In this document: one piece after another, positions 6,517-12,146 of the stretch | Layout of the letters: every line of letters begins with the position of its first letter | Position numbering within the stretch: position 1 is the stretch's first letter | Source of the DNA: a virus | Virus record (IMG/VR): IMGVR_UViG_3300042691_000990 | Coordinates: 1 to 30,399 of that record | Length of the DNA: 30,399 nt | Direction: 5' to 3' (one strand) | Notes under the pieces: generated by a model | What the model was told of the DNA's origin: nothing | What the model saw: only the letters and a program-made list of their open reading frames with translations | The model's database searches: none | Position numbers and translations under genes: made by a program

Positions 6517-6684
6517 GCCCTCAGTGTTTTCTGTAAACCATTCGGGCTTAACTTCTCGTAATTTTGCAATTTGTTTTTTTGGCAAAAGTTCGCCATATTG
6601 CGTTACTGCGGGTCGGCTCACTCCGAGAATACGCGCAAGTTGAGCCTTAGAGCCTGCGAGTTTTATTGCGATTTGTGTGTTCAT
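6496..6684 (-). CDS. Cro/YdaS-like small HTH repressor
   Basis: The 62-residue protein is almost entirely one helix-turn-helix unit: IAIKLAGSKAQLARILGVSRPAVTQYG, then LPKKQIAKLREVKPEWF. This is the Cro/YdaS-type fold in which GVSRPAVTQ is the recognition segment. It should bind operators in the adjacent control region, where CTTAAC repeats are found. There is no Shine-Dalgarno before the ATG, and a promoter is placed so that the transcript would start at or within a base or two of it (leaderless). Such proteins set lysogeny or early-gene timing. No integrase is in view, so temperate life is unproven. Confidence 0.8.
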   Translation of the reverse strand: MNTQIAIKLAGSKAQLARILGVSRPAVTQYGELLPKKQIAKLREVKPEWFTENTEGFPTVQN

Positions 6685-6859
6685 GTTAAGGATGATAACA
6701 AAGGGTTAACACAATGTCCAATGTTAATTTGGAAAATAAAAGTATTAAAAACTTAACTTTTTTTGTGAATTCGTTGCTTTTCCGCAAAAAAACTTAACTT
6801 TTTTTTATGGAAGTGAAAATTCGTTAAGTTTTAAGGCACAATTCTTTTATCGGCTTAAC
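6685..6859. promoter_or_regulatory. CTTAAC operator-like repeat array in the divergent control region
   Basis: The hexamer CTTAAC or its complement GTTAAG occurs at 6685-6690, 6752-6757, 6793-6798, 6824-6829 and 6854-6859. Three copies extend to AAAACTTAAC, two of them followed by a run of T. Centre spacings of 41, 31 and 30 bases approximate whole helical turns. The words GTGAATTCGTT and GTGAAAATTCGTT also repeat (6764, 6814). The array lies between the HTH gene and the rightward early genes, so it is probably the repressor's operator region. I could not fix the rightward promoter. Confidence 0.5.
6692..6720 (-). promoter_or_regulatory. promoter giving a leaderless HTH-gene mRNA
   Basis: On the minus strand, TGGACA (6720-6715, 5 of 6) and TATCAT (6697-6692, 5 of 6) are separated by 17 bases. 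The expected start near 6685 coincides with the ATG at 6684. This explains the lack of a ribosome-binding site, as for lambda cI from PRM. Confidence 0.5.
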
Positions 6860-6898
6860 AAACCGATACGAAACAAAATAAATTTCAAAGGATTAAAA

Positions 6899-7078
6899 AT
6901 GGAACAAATCGAAAATTTCAGAAAATTGCTTAAAGCGCAAAGCAAACAAATTATTTTTCAACTGTATTGCCAAACTTGTTTGTCACGAATCAATAGCGCA
7001 GACATTAAAGATATGCGCAAAAGCTGGATGATTCAAGACATTATTGAAGCAAAATTCGGTCATATCAAAAAAGCTTAA
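6899..7078 (+). CDS. small hypothetical phage protein, first early gene
   Basis: A 59-residue frame starts at an ATG preceded by AAAGGATTAAAA, the commonest ribosome-binding block of this window. It reads MEQIENFRKLLKAQSKQ, then a helical body with two Cys (YCQTC) and a basic C-terminus ending in HIKKA. No family is recognised. As the first gene after the operator region, it is probably expressed early. Confidence 0.7.
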   Translation: MEQIENFRKLLKAQSKQIIFQLYCQTCLSRINSADIKDMRKSWMIQDIIEAKFGHIKKA

Positions 7079-7094
7079 TTTAAAGGAATCAAAA

Positions 7095-7310
7095 ATGCAA
7101 CACGTTCAAATCACACCAACTCGCACATACAAAACTGCCGCCAATGCTCACAAAGCCGCAACTGACAAATTTGGCGATATGGATACAAGCGTTTTTGGTC
7201 CATTGCGCTACATTGTTATGCAACATACTGATGGTCGTTTTTTCCCTTTGTTTATTGGTGTTAACGCAATGCAATACGGCGTTCATTTTCATTTCAACAT
7301 TATTGCTTAA
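7095..7310 (+). CDS. hypothetical early protein upstream of hammerhead ribozyme 1
   Basis: The 71-residue protein starts at the ATG after AAAGGAATCAAA. It contains AANAHKAATDKFG and RYIVMQHTDGRFFPLFIG, a compact alpha-beta pattern seen in small phage proteins of unknown function. Its stop lies 2 bases before the first hammerhead ribozyme, so a terminating ribosome would cover the ribozyme's 5' strand. Confidence 0.75.
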   Translation: MQHVQITPTRTYKTAANAHKAATDKFGDMDTSVFGPLRYIVMQHTDGRFFPLFIGVNAMQYGVHFHFNIIA

Positions 7311-7312
7311 CA

Positions 7313-7364
7313 ACACAACTGATGAGGCGTAATGCGCCGAAACCCTAGCGATAGGGTCTTGTGT
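7313..7364 (+). ncRNA. type I hammerhead ribozyme 1
   Basis: All invariant core elements are present on the plus strand. Stem I pairs ACACAA (7313-7318) with TTGTGT (7359-7364). CTGATGA follows at 7319-7325. Stem II is GGCG/CGCC with a five-base loop (7326-7338), then GAAA (7339-7342). Stem III runs from that last A through CCCTA, a GNRA tetraloop GCGA (7348-7351), and TAGGGT. The cleavage residue is C7358, so self-cleavage falls between 7358 and 7359. Stems II and III are closed and stem I is open, which defines type I. It separates two cistrons of the rightward transcript. Confidence 0.93.
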
Positions 7365-7383
7365 AAATTTAAAAGGATTAAAA

Positions 7384-7599
7384 ATGATAGTTTACAAAAC
7401 TGAAGTTAAGCGTAACCCTTGGGCTTGTGAAGTAACTGTGAGCCGCACAAAAATTGGTCGTTGGGTTATTGACCGCCAATTGGCAAAAACAGAATTGCCA
7501 GCCAATACTTTTACTTGTTGGGAACACGCAGAATGGACAGGCAATGCGTGGGCAAATGAAGAACATTTGTGGCGCATAGAAGAACAAGAACACAACTGA
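7384..7599 (+). CDS. hypothetical protein flanked by two hammerhead ribozymes
   Basis: The 71-residue protein starts after AAAAGGATTAAAA. It is rich in Trp, with basic residues at the N-terminus (EVKRNPWACEVTVSRTKIGRW) and acidic ones at the end (EEHLWRIEEQEHN). The pattern suggests a small beta-rich fold. No family is recognised. Its TGA stop (7597-7599) is part of the catalytic CTGATGA of ribozyme 2. Cleavage at both ribozymes would release this gene with its ribosome-binding site as a 277-base RNA. Confidence 0.75.
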   Translation: MIVYKTEVKRNPWACEVTVSRTKIGRWVIDRQLAKTELPANTFTCWEHAEWTGNAWANEEHLWRIEEQEHN

Positions 7600-7641
7600 T
7601 GAGCCGTTAATCGGCGAAACTGCTGTGAAGCAGTCTTGTGT
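7590..7641 (+). ncRNA. type I hammerhead ribozyme 2
   Basis: Same architecture as ribozyme 1. Stem I pairs ACACAA (7590-7595) with TTGTGT (7636-7641). CTGATGA lies at 7596-7602. Stem II is GCCG/CGGC, then GAAA (7616-7619). Stem III is ACTGCT/AGCAGT around a GNRA loop GTGA. The cleavage residue is C7635. Relative to ribozyme 1, stems II and III have different sequences that keep pairing, while the core and stem I are identical. This is internal covariation evidence. The upstream gene's stop codon is inside the core. Confidence 0.93.
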
Positions 7642-7668
7642 AAACTTAACAATCAAAGGAAATTGAAA

Positions 7669-8634
7669 ATGGCTCACTTAATCGAAAACAACGCAATCAC
7701 TGGCAAAGCAGAAATTGCTTACGCAAATGCAACGCCTTGGCATGGTCTTGGTCAGCAGTTAACGCAAAATGCACCCATAGACGTATGGCGTAAAGAAGCA
7801 GGTTTAGATTGGTCTGCAAAGCTGTCTCCCATCATGTTTACTTGGGATGGTCAGAATTATTCCGAAATGGAAAACCAAAAAGTTATTTATCGCGATGACA
7901 CAAATCAGCCGCTTGGCGTTGTGACTGACCGCTACAAAGTTCACCAGCCAGCAGAAGTATTGGAGTTTTTCAATACGCTTGTTCAATCGGCAGGATTCAC
8001 TTTAGAAGTTGCCGGTGCTATCAAGGGTGGAAAACGCATTTGGGCATTGGCTAATGTCAACAAAGAAGCTGTCGTTTTGCAAGATGATGCCGTGCGCGGT
8101 TACTTGCTGTTAAGCACATCTTTTGATGGGACAGCGGCAACCATTGGGCAATTCACAAGCATTCGGGTTGTATGCAATAACACTTTATCAATGGCAGACC
8201 AAGAAAAAGCACCAAGTCGCGTTGTATTGACTCACGGCACACAGTTTGACCAGTCGCTAATGCGTGACCGCTTGGGGCTTGTTGTAAGCGGTTTTGAGGG
8301 CATGATGGACAAGTACCGCAAACTTGCCCGACAAGGTGTTTCCAGCGAATTTGCGCGGGACTTTACCAATACGCTGTTTCCTGCCAGCTACAACCCACAG
8401 ACCAACACATTCAAAGAATCACGCGGTTTTAAGCGTGTTTTGGAATTGTTTGATGGTGCGGGTATGGGTGCTAACAATCATGGCGTATACGGCACAAAAT
8501 GGGGCTTGCTGAACGCTGTCACGCAGTACGTTGACCATGAACGTGGACACAATGTCGATACACGCATGAACAATGCTTGGTTTGGCAATGGCAACCGCAT
8601 GAAGTCACAAGCTGAAGAATTGCTGTTAGCTTAA
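7669..8634 (+). CDS. DUF932 (phage/plasmid-like) protein
   Basis: The 321-residue protein starts at ATG 7669 behind CAAAGGAAATTGAAA. An in-frame TTG at 7636 lies inside the ribozyme and is not used. It matches the DUF932 family common in phages and plasmids: NATPWHGLGQQL near the N-terminus, VTDRYKVHQPAEVLEFF, a central SIRVVCNNTLSMA, and a C-terminal THGVYGTK-like region (NHGVYGTKWGLLNAVTQYVDHERG). The molecular function is unknown, though it is often encoded beside recombination genes such as ERF, as here. It lies directly downstream of ribozyme 2, so its mRNA would begin with a 5'-hydroxyl after cleavage. Confidence 0.88.
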   Translation: MAHLIENNAITGKAEIAYANATPWHGLGQQLTQNAPIDVWRKEAGLDWSAKLSPIMFTWDGQNYSEMENQKVIYRDDTNQPLGVVTDRYKVHQPAEVLEFFNTLVQSAGFTLEVAGAIKGGKRIWALANVNKEAVVLQDDAVRGYLLLSTSFDGTAATIGQFTSIRVVCNNTLSMADQEKAPSRVVLTHGTQFDQSLMRDRLGLVVSGFEGMMDKYRKLARQGVSSEFARDFTNTLFPASYNPQTNTFKESRGFKRVLELFDGAGMGANNHGVYGTKWGLLNAVTQYVDHERGHNVDTRMNNAWFGNGNRMKSQAEELLLA

Positions 8635-8641
8635 CTTTACC

Positions 8642-8655
8642 GCCCCTTCGGGGGC
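8642..8655 (+). other. UUCG-loop RNA hairpin after DUF932
   Basis: GCCCC (8642-8646), TTCG (8647-8650) and GGGGC (8651-8655) form an exceptionally stable C(UUCG)G tetraloop hairpin 7 bases after the DUF932 stop. No T run follows and the next gene starts at 8677. It is more likely a mRNA-stability or processing element than a full terminator. Confidence 0.6.
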
Positions 8656-8676
8656 ATCATTTAAAAAGGATTAAAA

Positions 8677-8808
8677 ATGTACCGCGAACACTATCAAATC
8701 AAATTGGAAAAGCGTAGCAACGCCGCTTATGAATACTTGCTTGCGCTTGTGGCAGGGCTTGTATTTGCATCGCCGCTAATCATTCAAATCATCAAGGAGT
8801 GGAAATGA
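8677..8808 (+). CDS. small single-span membrane protein
   Basis: A 43-residue frame starts after AAAAGGATTAAAA. Its N-terminal third is charged (HYQIKLEKRSNAAYEY) and is followed by a hydrophobic segment LLALVAGLVFASPLIIQII of about 19 residues, then KEWK. It is predicted to cross the inner membrane once. The stop overlaps the next start as ATGA, so the two are coupled. The function is unknown. Small phage membrane proteins of this kind sometimes affect superinfection or membrane physiology. Confidence 0.65.
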   Translation: MYREHYQIKLEKRSNAAYEYLLALVAGLVFASPLIIQIIKEWK

Positions 8809-9065
8809 ACCAGTTTAATTTTCACCTTGACAATGATGATGCCGTGCTCATTGAATATGAGCCAGTTGACTATGATGACCACGGAAACATAGAGTTTGAA
8901 ATCTATGCTTATACCGAAGACGGAAAGGAGATTTGGGATGACCTTACCTCAAGCGAGCAAACCAAAATTGAAACGCAAGTCAAAAAAGATTATGCTGAAA
9001 TCTGTCGTGACAATGCCGCAGAAGCCGCCATCAGTCAATGGGAGTCAAGTCGTGACTTCCCATAA
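8805..9065 (+). CDS. acidic hypothetical phage protein
   Basis: The 86-residue protein starts at the ATG that overlaps the preceding stop, with AAGGAG just upstream. It is very acidic (DNDDAVLIEYEPVDYDDHGN). Such DNA-mimic-like charge is common among phage inhibitors of host enzymes, but this alone proves nothing. A C-terminal helix contains NAAEAAISQWESSRD. It overlaps the next gene by 14 bases. No family is recognised. Confidence 0.7.
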   Translation: MNQFNFHLDNDDAVLIEYEPVDYDDHGNIEFEIYAYTEDGKEIWDDLTSSEQTKIETQVKKDYAEICRDNAAEAAISQWESSRDFP

Positions 9066-9261
9066 TTTGCCCTATACCACGCGAACTGGCTTAAAAATCG
9101 GTTCGTCCTACACGCCACCTACCAAGGTGCGTATGACCGCCGAGGATGAGCATTGGCAAGCCGTTTTGTTGGGCATCAAGCCTTCACATAACTGGGCTTT
9201 GTTTGTAACTTATATCCTCGGAATTTTGACCTTTCTTAAATTTTTAATTGGAACGAAATGA
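9052..9261 (+). CDS. small C-tail-anchored membrane protein (GTG start)
   Basis: The 69-residue frame is assigned a GTG start at 9052 because GGGAG lies 7 bases upstream and coding character begins there. The N-terminal part (TGLKIGSSYTPP, then MTAEDEHWQAVLLG) is soluble. The end ALFVTYILGILTFLKFLIGTK is a hydrophobic span. Its stop overlaps the next start as ATGA. Topology would place the bulk in the cytoplasm. The function is unknown. Confidence 0.6.
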   Translation: MTSHNLPYTTRTGLKIGSSYTPPTKVRMTAEDEHWQAVLLGIKPSHNWALFVTYILGILTFLKFLIGTK

Positions 9262-9452
9262 ATGCAGATTATTTGATTAACCATGCAAAGCAGACCAGCG
9301 ACATTTCCTATCGTGATGGCGTAGCAGAAGACCGCTTGGCTTATCGGTGCGGAATGTTAGAGGGTTACATCAAAACGCTTTGCCAAGAAATTGAAAACCA
9401 CAAAGACGAAATCTTGGCACTAAACCGCCAACTAATTGAAAAGGATAATTAA
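9258..9452 (+). CDS. small helical hypothetical protein
   Basis: The 64-residue protein starts by ATGA overlap. The second half (GMLEGYIKTLCQEIENHKDEILALNRQ) is a likely coiled coil. It directly precedes the ERF gene, as small helper proteins often do in phage recombination cassettes. No family is recognised. Confidence 0.7.
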   Translation: MNADYLINHAKQTSDISYRDGVAEDRLAYRCGMLEGYIKTLCQEIENHKDEILALNRQLIEKDN

Positions 9453-10070
9453 ATGCAAAAAGTATCAGCCGCACTTGTTAAGGCTCAAAAGGCTTTTGGC
9501 AAGGCACTTAAGTCCAGCACTAACCCGCATTTCCGCAGTAAATACGCAGACTTAGCCGCTTGCGTAGAAGCTGTCGTAGATGCGCTAAATGACAATGGCA
9601 TTGCCCTCATGCAACAGTTTCACGAAACCGATAAGGGCGTGATTGTGGAAACGCTGTTTATCCATGAATCAGGCGAGCAGTTAAGCGGTGGCAGATTGTT
9701 TGTGCCAGCAGTTAAGTTGGATGCTCAAGGCATAGGCAGTTGCGCGACCTATGCTCGCCGTTACAGTTTGTTAGCCGCCACAGGGCTTGCGCCCGAAGAT
9801 GACGATGGCAACGCCGCAAGCAAGTCAACACCTCGCATATCACCAACGCAAGGCGCATGGGATGGTTTAAAGCCTGACCGCCAAGCAGTTGTGCAAGATG
9901 TGATGGATGCCATCATGAACAAAATTATTGCCGATGATGTTCATGGCGCTTATGAAGAATATACAGGCATTGAGGATGCCGATGAAAAGATTGCTCTGTG
10001 GTCTAAGCTAGACAGCAAAGTCCGTAGTGCAATAAAAAAGCAAGCTGAACTCGCAAAGGAAAATAAATAA
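9453..10070 (+). CDS. erf: ERF-family single-strand annealing protein
   Basis: The 205-residue protein is a clear ERF-superfamily recombinase: MQKVSAALVKAQKAFG at the start, NPHFRSKYADLAACVEAV near residue 24, VETLFIHESGEQL in the middle, and DAQGIGSCATYARRYSL followed by APEDDDGNAA. ERF proteins anneal single-stranded DNA during phage recombination and circularisation, usually with an SSB. The SSB-like gene follows with a 1-base overlap (TAATG). AAAAGGATAATTAA precedes the start. The C-terminal third (after about residue 135) is a separate helical region. Confidence 0.95.
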   Translation: MQKVSAALVKAQKAFGKALKSSTNPHFRSKYADLAACVEAVVDALNDNGIALMQQFHETDKGVIVETLFIHESGEQLSGGRLFVPAVKLDAQGIGSCATYARRYSLLAATGLAPEDDDGNAASKSTPRISPTQGAWDGLKPDRQAVVQDVMDAIMNKIIADDVHGAYEEYTGIEDADEKIALWSKLDSKVRSAIKKQAELAKENK

Positions 10071-10318
10071 TGGCACACAAAGAAGTCACCGCCATCATGG
10101 GTGAATATGTCAACGCACAAGGCGAGACAAAAAAGAAGTACCAAAAAATTGGTGCAATCATTGATAGCAAACATGGTCCGATGTTGAAGCTGGATTTAGT
10201 GCCGCTTGAATGGAATGGCTATGCGTACATCAATGACCCATACGACAAGGAAAAGCCTAAAGCCGAATCCCGACCCAATCGCAACCGCGATATTCCCGAT
10301 GACGATATTCCCTTTTGA
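10070..10318 (+). CDS. SSB-like single-stranded DNA-binding protein
   Basis: The 82-residue protein ends in DDDIPF, the acidic tip by which SSBs recruit partner proteins. The body has a short beta-rich core (KKKYQKIGAIID, then GPMLKLDLVPLEWNGYAYIND) that fits a minimal OB-like domain. It overlaps the ERF stop by one base, so the two are very probably co-translated as a recombination pair. The family is a common small phage SSB-like protein. Full SSB length (about 150 or more) is not reached. Confidence 0.75.
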   Translation: MAHKEVTAIMGEYVNAQGETKKKYQKIGAIIDSKHGPMLKLDLVPLEWNGYAYINDPYDKEKPKAESRPNRNRDIPDDDIPF

Positions 10319-10328
10319 AAGGATTGAC

Positions 10329-10478
10329 ATGAAAAAAGTATTGTTTGCATTTTGGTTTGCCGCCAGCACCACAATGGTGTATGCCGCTTGTTCAACCCAC
10401 ACTTTCACACAGAATGGTCGCATGGTCACTTGCACCACCTGTTGTTATGGAAACAACTGCAACACAAGCTGTTTCTAA
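10329..10478 (+). CDS. small secreted Cys-rich protein
   Basis: A 49-residue frame starts after AAAGGATTGAC. It has a textbook signal peptide, MKKVLFAFWFAASTTMVYA, with probable cleavage after Ala19 or 20. The mature part of about 30 residues holds six Cys (ACSTH, VTCTTCCYGNNC, TSCF), consistent with disulfides in the periplasm. Early placement next to recombination genes argues against a lysis role. The function is unknown. Moron-like or superinfection-exclusion roles are possible. Confidence 0.65.
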   Translation: MKKVLFAFWFAASTTMVYAACSTHTFTQNGRMVTCTTCCYGNNCNTSCF

Positions 10479-10528
10479 GTATCGGCGCATGGGCAACCAG
10501 TAAGTCGCCAAATTAAAAAGGATTGAAA

Positions 10529-10861
10529 ATGAACATTGAAGATATTGCACACGAACACAAAGAACAATTCAGCGATGAATTCCTGCGCTGGATTCCTGAG
10601 AACGCACACATTTGGATGGCGTTTGAACAAGAGGCATACAAGGTGATTAAAGCAGGGTTTAAGCACTACTCAGCCCGAACCATCATCCATGTATTGCGGC
10701 ATCATTCTGCGCTGTCTGAGCATGGCGTAGATGGCTGGAAGATTAACAACAACATCAGCCCATATCTTGCACGACTGTTTGCAATTCTTAACCCTGCTCA
10801 TGCAGGATTGTTTGAATACCGCACAGCGCACAGAGCAAGACTTGATGGCTTTGCAAGATAA
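10529..10861 (+). CDS. conserved hypothetical phage protein
   Basis: The 110-residue protein starts after AAAAGGATTGAAA. It has FLRWIPENAHIWMAFEQEA, HYSARTIIHVLRHHSAL, and KINNNISPYLARLFAIL. This series of Trp and His in helical blocks recurs in phages of many proteobacteria (memory of the family, no search run). No activity is known. A nuclease or HNH role is not supported because no HNH pattern is complete. Confidence 0.75.
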   Translation: MNIEDIAHEHKEQFSDEFLRWIPENAHIWMAFEQEAYKVIKAGFKHYSARTIIHVLRHHSALSEHGVDGWKINNNISPYLARLFAILNPAHAGLFEYRTAHRARLDGFAR

Positions 10862-10869
10862 GGACAAAC

Positions 10870-11070
10870 ATGACACAAGATGAAAGCCAAGAGCCTGTGG
10901 CGTGGATGGATGCTGATGGCAATGTCAGCGACAACAATGACCACAAATGCTTTTCAATTCCTCTCTACACCCACCCACCACAGCGCACAGAGCAGAACTT
11001 CTGTGCAAGATGCGGTAAACGCACAGCAGACTTGACCACAATTCACACTTGCACACCACCACAGGATTAA
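10870..11070 (+). CDS. small zinc-ribbon phage protein
   Basis: The 66-residue protein starts after AAGGACAAAC. It has an N-terminal EPVAWMDADGNVS block and IPLYTHPPQ, a repeat unit common in phages. A C-terminal FCARCGKRTADLTT...C segment, with three Cys and a His, could bind zinc. The role is unknown. Confidence 0.65.
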   Translation: MTQDESQEPVAWMDADGNVSDNNDHKCFSIPLYTHPPQRTEQNFCARCGKRTADLTTIHTCTPPQD

Positions 11071-11073
11071 CAC

Positions 11074-11223
11074 ATGACAAAAGCACAACAAGTATTTGAA
11101 GCAATGATGCGTTCAAAAGGTCACATAGATTTCAGCAAAACAAAAGACAGATACAACGTGCCAGCCATGCAAACTCGTTGGAATTATTTTTTGCTTGGTT
11201 GGGAAATGCGTAGCGTATATTAA
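11074..11223 (+). CDS. small hypothetical protein
   Basis: A 49-residue frame starts after AGGATTAACAC. It reads MTKAQQVFEAMMRSKGHIDF, then AMQTRWNYFLLGWEMRSVY. This resembles the short phage proteins with a C-terminal WxxFxxGW motif. It lies 3 bases after the preceding stop and 9 before the next start. Confidence 0.6.
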   Translation: MTKAQQVFEAMMRSKGHIDFSKTKDRYNVPAMQTRWNYFLLGWEMRSVY

Positions 11224-11232
11224 GGAAAACAC

Positions 11233-11634
11233 ATGAGCAAATATAAAGAATATATTGAAAAAATACGGTATGAAACAAAAAATAGAGAATTGATAAAACT
11301 TGGTTTGTCTACACGATGCGTAAATGCGTTGCAACAAGTTGGCGTAACAACTTTTGATTTGCTTTTGCAAGTAACAGTAAAAGAATTACAAAAGGATGTG
11401 CCTGATTTAGGTAAAAAAGGAATTGATTCTATTTTGGCTCTCGTATCTTCTAGAGGATTCAAACTTGTTGGTCAGGATGTGTATGAACAAAAACAATGGC
11501 GTATAAACCCAAAACGCACATGGGTAGGGTTGACTGAACAACAGCGCAATGCCATTGAAGATGCTTGCAAAATGATTATTGGCAAACCCGCTTTTGATGC
11601 TATTGAAAAACAATTAAAGGAAAACAACACATGA
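11233..11634 (+). CDS. RNA polymerase alpha-CTD-like protein
   Basis: The 133-residue protein starts after TAAGGAAAACAC. Residues about 20-76 read as an alpha C-terminal domain: LIKLGLSTRCVNALQQVGV, then VKELQKDVPDLGKKGID and LVSSRGFKLV. In Escherichia coli alpha, the residues contacting promoter UP-element DNA are R265, N268, G296 and K298. The equivalent positions here are R28, N31, G60 and K62, all kept. A second part, from about residue 95 (VGLTEQQRNAIEDA), is a helical tail common in phage proteins. The gene overlaps the next as ATGA. It could alter host promoter choice. Another helix-hairpin-helix DNA-binding role is possible. Confidence 0.7.
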   Translation: MSKYKEYIEKIRYETKNRELIKLGLSTRCVNALQQVGVTTFDLLLQVTVKELQKDVPDLGKKGIDSILALVSSRGFKLVGQDVYEQKQWRINPKRTWVGLTEQQRNAIEDACKMIIGKPAFDAIEKQLKENNT

Positions 11635-11879
11635 CAGCAAACGAAAACTTTGACCGAATTTTTACAGGCGTTAAGTTAAATACTGAAATGAATCGCCTAA
11701 TGTTTGTCGCTGGCTATGAAGCCGCGCTTAACGAATTGATGGACAGAAGCCAAGGCGGTACTTTCTCTGCGTATGGTTTGGCGCTGAATATGTATACTGA
11801 AAGCGTCAAGGAAGACTTGGAAAAAATCAGAGACAAAAATGCGAAAGCGCGAAATAATGAAACAGAAAACAGCCTTTGA
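11631..11879 (+). CDS. hypothetical phage protein
   Basis: The 82-residue protein overlaps the alpha-CTD-like gene as ATGA. It includes RLMFVAGYEAALNELMD, a motif frequent in small phage proteins of the same type as the WxxFxxGW family. It is coupled to its neighbour. No known activity. Confidence 0.65.
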   Translation: MTANENFDRIFTGVKLNTEMNRLMFVAGYEAALNELMDRSQGGTFSAYGLALNMYTESVKEDLEKIRDKNAKARNNETENSL

Positions 11880-12042
11880 TTGGCAGAATGAGCCAAGCAT
11901 ATATTTCCGCGATGAACAATTGCGCCGCCATGTGCTTGGTGTTCAGTCAGTCACTACACGCAAGGCAATGGAAGAAAATCTAGCCTCAAAGAAATCCATC
12001 ACCATTTACAGTCTTGCAAAAGACAAAAAGGAGACAAGATGA
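11839..12042 (+). CDS. hypothetical basic phage protein
   Basis: A 67-residue, basic protein overlaps the previous gene by 41 bases. ATGs at 11839 and 11857 are both possible. Neither has a strong ribosome site, so the start is uncertain. It contains FDWQNEPSIYFRDEQLRRHVLG and ends KDKKETR. It overlaps the next start as ATGA. No family recognised. Confidence 0.5.
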   Translation: MRKREIMKQKTAFDWQNEPSIYFRDEQLRRHVLGVQSVTTRKAMEENLASKKSITIYSLAKDKKETR

Positions 12043-12146
12043 TTGCAACAGTTTTTGCTTTAATCCTCGGCGGTGTTATTACCATTGCAACCTTTGTGTG
12101 TCTTGCCTATCTGCTTGCACATCTGCAAGACGTTGACAAAGATTAA
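12039..12146 (+). CDS. tiny single-span membrane protein
   Basis: A 35-residue frame starts after AAAAAGGAGACAAG, a near-ideal Shine-Dalgarno. It is mostly one hydrophobic segment (FALILGGVITIATFVCLAYLLA) with an acidic end (QDVDKD). Its stop TAA overlaps the endolysin stop on the other strand by four bases, so this is the last rightward gene. It might act in the lysis module across the junction, but that is only proximity. Confidence 0.6.
   Translation: MIATVFALILGGVITIATFVCLAYLLAHLQDVDKD

Noticed and set aside
6201-6643. Several 70-110 codon frames on both strands in the control region
   Set aside because: They overlap one another and the pseudoknotted RNA, lack ribosome sites and have no protein-like pattern.
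7636-7668. TTG start 33 bases upstream for the DUF932 gene
   Set aside because: It lies inside the 3' strand of ribozyme 2, has no ribosome site, and ATG 7669 has a good one.
8642-8655. Rho-independent terminator after DUF932
   Set aside because: The hairpin is strong but no U tract follows it, and the next gene begins 22 bases later.
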